Positions 9,280 through 16,024 of a stretch of 16,700 bases of DNA are shown one piece after another. Under the pieces are notes generated by a model, which was not told where the DNA came from, made no database searches, and saw only the letters and a list, made by a program, of their open reading frames with translations. Both the position numbers and the translations under genes were made by a program. Position 1 is the stretch's first letter. Every line of letters starts with the position of its first letter. Location of the stretch: contig JAJZHU010000015.1 in assembly GCA_021798375.1 (NCBI GenBank), positions 1-16,700 on the forward strand, read 5' to 3'. This DNA comes from Pseudomonadota bacterium (GTDB lineage: Bacteria; Pseudomonadota; Alphaproteobacteria; Acetobacterales; Acetobacteraceae).

Positions 9280-10026
9280 TTACATCGTAAATTCGACTTC
9301 GCCGTAATTGATATTTGATAGGGTGCCGCATTTGTTCCATTGTTCCTGAAGGTAACGCTGGCGGAATTGGGCATTCACCATGGTTGTCTGCTGTTCGATC
9401 TCTGTGGTGACGGGGAACTCATGAGGGGTCAGACCGATGAAGTCGAAAATTTCCCTTAGCGATTTTTTTGGGTCGAGGGTAAATTCCTCATATACGAGTT
9501 CCAACGGCTTTATTTCAAGAAATTCAAAAAATGTGTGCCATTTGGCCTCCTGTCGCGACAGCAGGGTAAGGGCATTGTCAATTTTCCCGAAATTGAATAC
9601 TGCTTCGGACGCATCTTTCCGTCCTGGGTCGGAGTGAATCCATTTCCCTGTTTCCCGCGCAATATAATAAGAAATTGCTTGTGCCAGTTTCGAACTCCGG
9701 CGAAGAAAAATAATTTTTGCTCGCGAAAAGAGCTCCTTCATCACAGGTAACTGATTTAGGAAATCCATATCTTCATACAGCAATTTTGCGCCCCACGTTC
9801 CGTCGGCGGCCGAGTGTGATTGCATCAAAAAATCGATGTAGGCAGGCATGCAGATTTCATTGTCGGCGGGAAATTTTGCGCCCAACCATCCAGTGCGAAC
9901 CACGCGCGGATTGAAAAATTCGGCGACAGTCCCAACATGACCGGTATTTTTCAAATAATCCGATAACAGGTTGCTGCCAGACCGGGCGGTGGTGCAAATC
10001 AAAAAAACAGGCGCGGCGGGTTGCAT
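9280..10026 (-). CDS. Stf0-type sulfotransferase
   Basis: The 248-residue protein resembles the Stf0 family, whose mycobacterial member sulfates trehalose at C2 using PAPS. The 5'-phosphosulfate loop is CTTARSGSNLLSDYLKNTG (11-29, Arg15-Ser18). Glu36 in VAEFFNP aligns with the glutamate proposed as catalytic base in mycobacterial Stf0. The 3'-phosphate binding region is AKIIFLRRSSKLAQAISYY (103-121), followed by ARETGKW (123-129). No signal peptide is seen, so it is cytoplasmic. The start ATG at 10026 gives the standard N-terminus immediately before the phosphosulfate loop. The gene is AT-richer than the housekeeping genes and lies 112 bases after the glycoside hydrolase gene on the same strand. 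The acceptor is unknown; a sugar or glycolipid of the local glycan pathway is an inference. A general PAPS-dependent sulfotransferase is the alternative. Confidence 0.86.
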   Translation of the reverse strand: MQPAAPVFLICTTARSGSNLLSDYLKNTGHVGTVAEFFNPRVVRTGWLGAKFPADNEICMPAYIDFLMQSHSAADGTWGAKLLYEDMDFLNQLPVMKELFSRAKIIFLRRSSKLAQAISYYIARETGKWIHSDPGRKDASEAVFNFGKIDNALTLLSRQEAKWHTFFEFLEIKPLELVYEEFTLDPKKSLREIFDFIGLTPHEFPVTTEIEQQTTMVNAQFRQRYLQEQWNKCGTLSNINYGEVEFTM

Positions 10027-10088
10027 TGTTGAGAGGACTCCCAGAGGCTTGGCGCGGAAATATCATGGCGATATCGGTTTGTTATAAA

Positions 10089-10115
10089 CTGAACAGCAAC
10101 GGGGTTATAGTTCAG
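10089..10115 (-). terminator. possible weak terminator after the glycoside hydrolase gene
   Basis: In the 112-base gap between the glycoside hydrolase stop and the sulfotransferase start, CTGAAC and GTTCAG form a 6-bp stem around a 15-base loop. On the minus strand the stem is followed by TTTATAAC. Two TATAAC hexamers in the same stretch could instead be -10 boxes for the sulfotransferase gene, but neither has a good -35. Confidence 0.25.
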
Positions 10116-10138
10116 CTCGGGGGATTTGGCGAGCGCAT

Positions 10139-11509
10139 TTATTGGGTGGCGCGGGTAATATAGCTGACTTCATAGGGGCTTAACGATACGGTTTGGTGGT
10201 CTAGATTTACCGCTATTGTGGTGGGAGTGGTGTTGATCAGCAAAACGCATTTGCTGCCGGCCAAGGCTTTGATGTCATTGCTGGAGATTTTCGTTGCCAA
10301 TAATGTTTCGCCACGCGGGAAGCATCGTTCGAAATTCTGCATCGATGCGGCGAATGGCTGTGGCTGGCCACCACCCGCGATCAGGGTGGAACTCCAGAGC
10401 CCGTCCTCGCCGGCGACAGTGTATGGTGGCTTGGCATCTTCTTCGGGCGACCATCGCAAGGCTACGGACACTGCTGGGGCCATGGCGATCAGTGTCGAGG
10501 TCATCAACGCATTTTGATTGGCGTGCACAAGATTATTTGGGATGTGATCGTCTGGGTTTGGCGGGGAATACCATTCCGCCCACCAGATTGGCAGTGTGGT
10601 GCGCTGTTCGATCCAATGATCGATATCTTGATATTTTTGCAGACTGGCAAAGCTATCGGCGGGAAAGCCGTCGCGGGCTTGGATTCCGCCATCGACGGTT
10701 ACAAAATCAGCGCCATGTTTATGCTGATTCCAGTAATCGAAGGCATTGAGAATTGGCTGGACGATGGTGCCGTAAGGGCCGGTTAGGGAAGATTTGTCGC
10801 GAGGATTCGTATGGAGCAGTGCACCCATCGGCGTATAGGGGCCGCCGATTTTGATGGTGGGGGATATTTGTTTGAGTGTGTCATAGATAGAATTATAAAG
10901 TTCCGTGTATTCCTCGTAATTCCACCGATTTTTTGCGGGGTTCCAGAATCCTTTGAATTCGTTCCATACCTGGTAATGTTTTACGTCTGGATAACGCAAG
11001 GCGATTTGCCGCGCGAGTTCCGTGAAATCTTTGAAGTGCTGGGGTTGTGGTGCATCGGTGAGATGTTTCCAATCGGTGGCGCCGGGAGCGCCGCCCTTCA
11101 TCCAATCGGGAGCGCAGCACAATGTGATAACCGGGATTCTGCCTGTAGCGCGGACGATGTTGATGCGTTGATCCAGGCTGGACCAGTCATACACGCCAGG
11201 AGATGGCTCGGGGTTATTTGATCCCCATCCCATGATGTGGACATTTTGATATTGGGCGACGTCGTGCGCAATCGCTTCGGCGCGTTTGATCGCTTGGGGA
11301 TTGCCCCAGGAGGCAAGATTATTCTGGGTGTAATCGACCCCCAGTTCGAGTTTGCTGGTGCCGATGGGGGCGCCGATGGTGATTGTCACCGTTTTATTTT
11401 GTGTCTGGTTTGGGCCACCGGTTTGGGCCGACGCCGTGTTCAATCCGCACAACAGCAGGCCGATCAGGCCGGTGAGTATGAGTCGATGATGGGTGATCGA
11501 GCATCTCAT
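10139..11509 (-). CDS. secreted clan-A glycoside hydrolase (GH39/PslG-like)
   Basis: The 456-residue product begins with a clear signal peptide: a hydrophobic run LILTGLIGLLLCGL (10-23) and an ASA cleavage site before Gln29. The mature part has the TIM-barrel pattern of clan GH-A. The acid/base glutamate is in HYQVWNEFKGFWN (178-190, Glu184) and the likely nucleophile in PIWWAEWYSPP (307-317, Glu312). MGWGSNNPEPSPGVYDWS near 93-110 is typical of GH39-like enzymes, which include beta-xylosidases and the biofilm hydrolase PslG. The frame opens at 11596, but the ATG at 11509 has AAGGA 7 bases upstream and starts directly at the signal peptide. Next to glycan-modifying genes it may trim an exported polysaccharide in the periplasm or outside. 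The exact substrate, and GH39 over other clan-A families, is uncertain. Confidence 0.87.
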   Translation of the reverse strand: MRCSITHHRLILTGLIGLLLCGLNTASAQTGGPNQTQNKTVTITIGAPIGTSKLELGVDYTQNNLASWGNPQAIKRAEAIAHDVAQYQNVHIMGWGSNNPEPSPGVYDWSSLDQRINIVRATGRIPVITLCCAPDWMKGGAPGATDWKHLTDAPQPQHFKDFTELARQIALRYPDVKHYQVWNEFKGFWNPAKNRWNYEEYTELYNSIYDTLKQISPTIKIGGPYTPMGALLHTNPRDKSSLTGPYGTIVQPILNAFDYWNQHKHGADFVTVDGGIQARDGFPADSFASLQKYQDIDHWIEQRTTLPIWWAEWYSPPNPDDHIPNNLVHANQNALMTSTLIAMAPAVSVALRWSPEEDAKPPYTVAGEDGLWSSTLIAGGGQPQPFAASMQNFERCFPRGETLLATKISSNDIKALAGSKCVLLINTTPTTIAVNLDHQTVSLSPYEVSYITRATQ

Positions 11510-11564
11510 GGCGATTCCTTTGCTCCAACGCGCACAGAGCAGGCAGGTTAAACGCTGGCGCAAA

Positions 11565-11606
11565 GGAATAGAAGTTCTTTTGCTTCCTTTTTCCAAAAAG
11601 GAAGCC
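11565..11606 (-). repeat. AT-rich hairpin after mfd; second member of the repeat family
   Basis: Seven bases after the mfd stop, an 11-bp stem (GCTTCCTTTTT at 11582-11592 with AAAAAGGAAGC at 11595-11605) encloses a 2-base loop. On the mfd strand it is followed by AAAAGAACTTCTATTCC. The layout, and the shared arms and closing TATTCC, match the element after plsY (3431-3483) in the same orientation relative to the gene. It probably marks the mfd transcript end, though no T-run follows the stem on that strand. Confidence 0.65.
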
Positions 11607-11612
11607 TCTTGT

Positions 11613-14600
11613 TTAGCCTTTGTCGTCTACCCGCGCCGATCGCGCCAGTTTGGCCAGATTACTCACCAGATCGCGGGCATTTTTGACCCGGCGCGCCAGA
11701 TCCATCTCGCCGGAGAGCGCCAATTTATAATCGGGGCGCAGGCGCAGCGGGGCTTTTTGCAGGCCCAGCCACGCCACCAGTCCGGCGGGGTTGGGAAATT
11801 GATTGCCGCGGAACGACAGCACCATGCCTTTGGGGCCGGCTTCCAGCCGTTCGACGTGGGCGAGGCGGCAGGCGCGTTTGAGCGCCATCACTTGCAGCAG
11901 ATTTTCCACTTCGGTGGGCAGCGGGCCGAAGCGATCGGTGAGTTCGGCGGCCATGGCCTCGGTTTCGGCGTCGGTGGAAAGCACGCCGATGCGGCGGTAG
12001 AGGCCCAGGCGGACGGGCAGATCGCGCACATAGGTTTCCGGGATCAGCACCGGCAGACCCAGATTGATGTTGGGGGTCCAATCGCGGTCCTGGGCGTGGT
12101 CGGTGCCGCCCTTGGCGCGGTAATCGGCCACGGCGTCTTCCAGCATTTGCTGATACAGTTCGATGCCGACTTCGCGGATGTGGCCGGATTGTTCGTCGCC
12201 CAGCAGATTGCCGGCGCCGCGAATATCCAGATCGTGCGACGCCAGGGTGAAGCCCGCGCCTAGATTTTCCAGTGTTTGCATCACATGCAGGCGCTTTTCG
12301 GCGGCGGCGGAGAGCACCGTGTTGGGCGCCCAGGTGAGATAGGCGTAGCCGCGCTGTTTGCCGCGTCCGACGCGGCCGCGCAATTGATAGAGCTGGCCCA
12401 GGCCGAACATGTCGGCGCGATGGATGATCAGCGTGTTGACCGAGGGCATGTCGAGCCCGCTTTCGACGATGTTGGTGGAAAGCAGGATGTCGTGCTTGCC
12501 GTCGGCGAATTCGGTCATCACCCGTTCGAGTTCGGTGGGGGAGAGGCGGCCATGGGCTTCGGCGATGCGGGCGTCGGGGACGATCGCGCGCAGGCGCTCG
12601 TTCATGCGTGGCAGATCTTCCAGCCGCGGCACGACGCAGAAGATCTGGCCGCCGCGGAAGCGCTCGCGGGCGATGGCTTCGCGGATGACGATGGGATCGA
12701 ACGGCATGATGAAGGTGCGTACAGCCAGGCGATCGGCCGGCGGGGTGGCGATCACGCTCATTTCACGCACGCCGGTCAGCGCCAGTTGCAGGGTGCGCGG
12801 GATGGGGGTGGCGGTGAGGGTGAGCACATGCACGCCCTCCTTCATCTGTTTCAGCTTTTCTTTGTGCGAGACGCCGAAATGCTGTTCTTCATCGACGATC
12901 AGCAAGCCAAGTTCGGCGAATTCGATGCCCTTGGCGAGCAACGCGTGGGTGCCGATGACGATGCCGATGCTGCCGTCTTTCAGCCCCTGGCGGTTGGCGG
13001 CGGCGTCTTTGGCGGTGACCATGCGCGAAAGTTGGGCGACTTTGATGCCCAGACCTTCAAAGCGGCGGGTGAAGCTGCGGAAATGCTGGCGGGCGAGCAA
13101 GGTGGTGGGGACGACGACGGCGACCTGGGTGCCCGACATGGCGGCGATAAAGGCGGCGCGCATGGCGACTTCGGTTTTGCCGAAGCCAACATCGCCGCAG
13201 ATCAGGCGGTCCATTGGTTGGCCGGAGGCGAGGTCTTCGATCACGTCGGCGATGGCGCGGGTTTGGTCCTCGGTTTCCACGTGCGGGAAGCGGGCGCAGA
13301 ATTCATCCCAGGTGCCTTCGGGCGGGGCCAGTATGTCGGCTTCCTGCACTTTGCGGGCGGCGGCGACGCGGATCAGTTCGCCGGCCATGTCGCGGATGCG
13401 CTGTTTCATCCGCGCTTTGCGGGTCTGCCAGCCGGCGCCGCCCAATTTATCGAGGCTTACGCCCGCGGTTTCCGAGCCGAAGCGCGACAGCATTTCGATG
13501 TTTTCGACCGGCAGGAATAATTTGTCGTCGCCGTCGTAGAGCAGCCGCAGGCAATCATGGGCGGCGCCCGAGACATCGAGCGTGACGAGGCCGTCGAAGC
13601 GGCCAATGCCGTGATCCTGGTGCACCACCAGATCGCCTTCGGCCAGTTCGGTGGCTTCGGCGATGAATTGGTCGGCGCGTTTGCGTTTGCGCGGCGGGCG
13701 GGAGATGCGTTCGCCCAGCAAATCCTGTTCCGACAGCAAGGCGGTATCGTCGCTGATGAAGCCGCGTTCCAGGCCGAGGGTGACGAGTTGCACCGAACCG
13801 GGCGCCACGTCTTCCCAGCGGTCGCGGGGGGCGGAGGCGATGTTGTGGTCGCGCAGCAGCGAGGCGATGCGATCGCGTGAGCCGCGCGTCCAGGCGGCGA
13901 TGACGATGCGCTTTTTCTGCGACTGCCAGGTGGCGATGTAGGATTGGAGCTGTTGGTAGAGACTGGTGCCTTGGGCGTTGTTATTGGTGAGCATCACGCT
14001 GGGGCGGCCGCCGGCGTCGATTCCGGTGTTTTCGGCGGCTTTGGCGTAGGGGATGAATTGGATCGCCGGGAATTGCCGGGTGGTGGTGTGCCAGAGTTCG
14101 GTGTCGAGATAGAGGCTGGCGGGAGGGACCGGGCGATAGGGGGTTTCGCCGTCGCGGGGCGCCGTGCGGCGGGCATCAAAATGATCGGCGATCATCTCGG
14201 CGCGGCTGGCGAAGGCTTCGTCGGTTTGCGGATCGAATGACAGGGCGAGGCCGGGCAGGTAGTCGAAGATGGTTTCCAGCGTTTCGTGGAACAACGGCAG
14301 GTAATGCTCCATGCCGGGGGTGCGGCGGCCCTCGGAGATGGCGAGGTAGAGCGGATCCTGGGCCGAGGCGGCGCCGAATAAATCGCGGTAATTGGTGCGG
14401 AAGCGGCTGATGCTGGGCGGGTCGAGGAAGATCTCGGATACCGGGCGCAGGGTGAGTTCCGGCAGCTTTTTGGCGCTGCGCTGGGTGGTGGCGTCGAAGA
14501 AACGCAGGCTTTCGACGGTGTCGCCGAACAGATCGATGCGCACGGGGTCGAGCAGCCCGGCGGGGTAGAGATCGACGATGCCGCCGCGCACGGCATATTC

Positions 14601-15050
14601 GCCGGGTTCCATCACATTGTCGGCGCGGCCATAGCCGTTGGCTTCGAGGAAGGTGATCAGGTCGGGCACGTTGAGCGTGCTGCCGGCGGTGAAGCTAAGG
14701 GTGCTGCCGGCGAATACGGCGCGCGGGGGGATTTTTTGCATCGCCGCCGCGACAGACGCCAGCACGATGCGGGGCTTGGTTGGGGGTTCGAGCAGGGCCG
14801 CCAGGGCGGAGATGCGTTCGGCGACCAGGCCTTGGTTGGGAGATACGCGGTCGTAGGGCAGGCAATCCCAGGCCGACAGGCGGATGATTTCGAGTTGCGG
14901 GGCGAAGAAGCTGAGGGCTTCGGCGAGGCGGGCCAGCCGCAGGTCGTCGCGGGTGATGTGCAGCAGGTTGCCGGTGTGCTCGGCCCGGCGCTTGATCAGA
15001 AGCTGGGCGTCGAAGCCTTCGGGAACACCGTGGACGAGCAGCGGGATCAT
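11613..15050 (-). CDS. mfd: transcription-repair coupling factor Mfd
   Basis: Mfd removes RNA polymerase stalled at DNA lesions and recruits UvrA for nucleotide excision repair. The 1145-residue protein is full length. It has an N-terminal UvrB-like module (about 1-350, with LSAWDCLPYDRVSPN), then an RNA-polymerase-interacting domain starting near 470 (VVHQDHGIGRFDG, His477-Gly481). The SF2 translocase follows, with Walker A GDVGFGKT at 619-626, DEEQ at 720-723 and LTLTATPIPRTL, plus the TRG segment and a C-terminal TRCF domain. The ATG at 15050 is the only good start: an in-frame TGA lies ten codons upstream. No Shine-Dalgarno is visible, and the start region sits in a hairpin (15048-15100). 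It is third in the run DUF3237-sdhE-mfd, 124 bases after sdhE. Confidence 0.98.
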   Translation of the reverse strand: MIPLLVHGVPEGFDAQLLIKRRAEHTGNLLHITRDDLRLARLAEALSFFAPQLEIIRLSAWDCLPYDRVSPNQGLVAERISALAALLEPPTKPRIVLASVAAAMQKIPPRAVFAGSTLSFTAGSTLNVPDLITFLEANGYGRADNVMEPGEYAVRGGIVDLYPAGLLDPVRIDLFGDTVESLRFFDATTQRSAKKLPELTLRPVSEIFLDPPSISRFRTNYRDLFGAASAQDPLYLAISEGRRTPGMEHYLPLFHETLETIFDYLPGLALSFDPQTDEAFASRAEMIADHFDARRTAPRDGETPYRPVPPASLYLDTELWHTTTRQFPAIQFIPYAKAAENTGIDAGGRPSVMLTNNNAQGTSLYQQLQSYIATWQSQKKRIVIAAWTRGSRDRIASLLRDHNIASAPRDRWEDVAPGSVQLVTLGLERGFISDDTALLSEQDLLGERISRPPRKRKRADQFIAEATELAEGDLVVHQDHGIGRFDGLVTLDVSGAAHDCLRLLYDGDDKLFLPVENIEMLSRFGSETAGVSLDKLGGAGWQTRKARMKQRIRDMAGELIRVAAARKVQEADILAPPEGTWDEFCARFPHVETEDQTRAIADVIEDLASGQPMDRLICGDVGFGKTEVAMRAAFIAAMSGTQVAVVVPTTLLARQHFRSFTRRFEGLGIKVAQLSRMVTAKDAAANRQGLKDGSIGIVIGTHALLAKGIEFAELGLLIVDEEQHFGVSHKEKLKQMKEGVHVLTLTATPIPRTLQLALTGVREMSVIATPPADRLAVRTFIMPFDPIVIREAIARERFRGGQIFCVVPRLEDLPRMNERLRAIVPDARIAEAHGRLSPTELERVMTEFADGKHDILLSTNIVESGLDMPSVNTLIIHRADMFGLGQLYQLRGRVGRGKQRGYAYLTWAPNTVLSAAAEKRLHVMQTLENLGAGFTLASHDLDIRGAGNLLGDEQSGHIREVGIELYQQMLEDAVADYRAKGGTDHAQDRDWTPNINLGLPVLIPETYVRDLPVRLGLYRRIGVLSTDAETEAMAAELTDRFGPLPTEVENLLQVMALKRACRLAHVERLEAGPKGMVLSFRGNQFPNPAGLVAWLGLQKAPLRLRPDYKLALSGEMDLARRVKNARDLVSNLAKLARSARVDDKG

Positions 15051-15100
15051 GCCAATCGCCCGAAAGAATAAATGATTTCAGTTGCCGGGCGATTGGTATG
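15048..15100 (-). promoter_or_regulatory. hairpin that pairs the mfd start codon and ribosome-binding region
   Basis: The arms 15048-15062 and 15086-15100 are inverted copies of 15 bases: CATACCAATCGCCCG upstream on the mfd strand, and CGGGCGATTGGCATG ending on the start codon. They match at 14 positions, with 11 contiguous pairs and one A-C mismatch. The loop is 23 bases. In mfd RNA the last three paired bases are the AUG itself, and the 11-bp core covers the place where a ribosome-binding site would be. Translational control is inferred; a DNA-binding palindrome is an alternative. Confidence 0.6.
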
Positions 15101-15112
15101 AGTCTTTGTTTT

Positions 15113-15165
15113 GCGCGCGGCCGCCCCACCAACCCCGCGCGCATACCGTCGGTCATGTGGTATGC
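15113..15165 (-). promoter_or_regulatory. two overlapping inverted repeats in the sdhE-mfd spacer
   Basis: One stem is GCGCGCGG (15113-15120) with CCGCGCGC (15135-15142), 8 bp around a 14-base loop. The other is GCATACC (15141-15147) with GGTATGC (15159-15165), 7 bp around 11 bases. They share two bases, so they compete. The CATACC/GGTATG sequence also matches the upstream arm of the mfd start hairpin, allowing alternative pairings. On the mfd strand no T-run follows, so these are not ordinary intrinsic terminators. Confidence 0.5.
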
Positions 15166-15174
15166 CCAAAGGTA

Positions 15175-15435
15175 TCATTTCAGGGCGGCGGCACGCATGG
15201 CTTGCAGCAGGGGATGATCGTGCTGGGCCGGAATGGGCCTGCGGCCCGAGAGCCAATCGGCGAGATCAGGATCGGGGAGTTCGAGCAGGGCTTCGACCTG
15301 TGTCAGCATTGCGTCGTCCATCGCGGCGAGGCGCGGGATGAGGTAGTCGCCGATCATGAGGTCGTTTTCGTGCGTGCCGCGATGGGTGGCACGAAACAGG
15401 ATGCGCTTGCGGCGGGGGTCGAGCGTGTGGGGCAT
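15175..15435 (-). CDS. sdhE: FAD assembly factor SdhE (succinate dehydrogenase flavinylation)
   Basis: SdhE helps attach FAD covalently to the SdhA subunit of succinate dehydrogenase in the cytoplasm. The 86-residue form has the conserved N-terminal segment LDPRRKRILFRATHRGTHEN (5-24) with the RGxxE signature (Arg19-Gly20, Glu23). The helical remainder includes LPDPDLADWLSGRRP. Length and motifs match the family. Start choice is open. The ATG at 15435 fits family length but has only a pyrimidine-rich upstream region. The in-frame ATG at 15492 overlaps the DUF3237 stop as ATGA and has GAGGTGGG before it, adding 19 proline/leucine-rich residues. Alphaproteobacteria commonly carry sdhE beside recG and mfd, as here. 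Confidence 0.92.
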   Translation of the reverse strand: MPHTLDPRRKRILFRATHRGTHENDLMIGDYLIPRLAAMDDAMLTQVEALLELPDPDLADWLSGRRPIPAQHDHPLLQAMRAAALK

Positions 15436-15488
15436 GATGTGGGGGTATAGCGGGGGAAGCAGGAGAAAGGAAGGCGGCAGAGCGGCTT

Positions 15489-15950
15489 TCATCCCACCTC
15501 GAATATTTCCAACTCCACGCGATCGGGAAAACGCGCGCCGACGCCGAGAAACAGGGGGCGGGTGAGGAATTGATAGAGCGGGGCGGCGGTTTCAAAACGG
15601 GGAATGGTGCGGAAATAGACCAGGGCGGGATCGACGGTTTCGCCGCGGGTGATTTTTGCCATCACTTCGGGCGGGCCGAAGCGCACGCCTTGGTTCTCGA
15701 TGTAGATCATGGCGCCGTCGTTGGTTTCGATGGCGTAGCGGGCCTCGAGACGGCTGAAGCCGTCGGGCTGGATGGTTTGAAAGTCGGCGCCGGCGGGCAG
15801 GATGCGGCCGTTCAGGCGGGGGCCGTGGACCTCGCCGCCGGTGATGGCGACGATGCGGCGCAGGCCCGCGCTGGTGTGGCCGATGGTGATGGGGGCGGCG
15901 ACCTGGATGGTGAGGGTGGCGATGGGGGTGAGGGGCGGCGCTGAGGGCAT
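15489..15950 (-). CDS. DUF3237 family protein
   Basis: The 153-residue protein matches DUF3237 (the UPF0311 group) along its whole length. It has an LTIQVAAPITIG-type first strand, the TGGEVHGPRLNGRILPAGAD segment (37-56), DGAMIYIENQGVRFGP (about 78-93), the FRTIPRFETAAPLYQFL stretch (112-128) and a C-terminal VELEIFEVG. The family is predicted to be a small beta-barrel and has no established biochemical role that I can name. No signal peptide is seen. The ATG at 15950 has CGGAAA upstream. It is first in the minus-strand run with sdhE and mfd and divergent from recG, with only about 50-75 bases for both promoters. Its link to sdhE or mfd may be positional only. Confidence 0.88.
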   Translation of the reverse strand: MPSAPPLTPIATLTIQVAAPITIGHTSAGLRRIVAITGGEVHGPRLNGRILPAGADFQTIQPDGFSRLEARYAIETNDGAMIYIENQGVRFGPPEVMAKITRGETVDPALVYFRTIPRFETAAPLYQFLTRPLFLGVGARFPDRVELEIFEVG

Positions 15951-16024
15951 GGGTGTTTCCGGGTTGCGGGAAGCGGAATTGTTATTTGGGGACGATAATG
16001 CTCTCGCTGGCCTTCTTGGGAAAG

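Noticed and set aside
9067..9374. Small minus-strand frames in the gap after the sulfotransferase gene
   Set aside because: They run through the REP-like inverted repeat and give no conserved sequence; composition and position suggest non-coding repeat DNA.
9041..10045. Ten-base inverted copies TCTGGGAGTC (9041-9050) and GACTCCCAGA (10036-10045) flanking the sulfotransferase gene
   Set aside because: Only ten bases match, with no transposase and no target duplication; one such pair over this distance can arise by chance.
12276..13520. Long plus-strand open frames (up to 414 codons) opposite mfd
   Set aside because: They are antisense to the helicase core of mfd, rich in Gly/Ala/Asp, and show no family resemblance.
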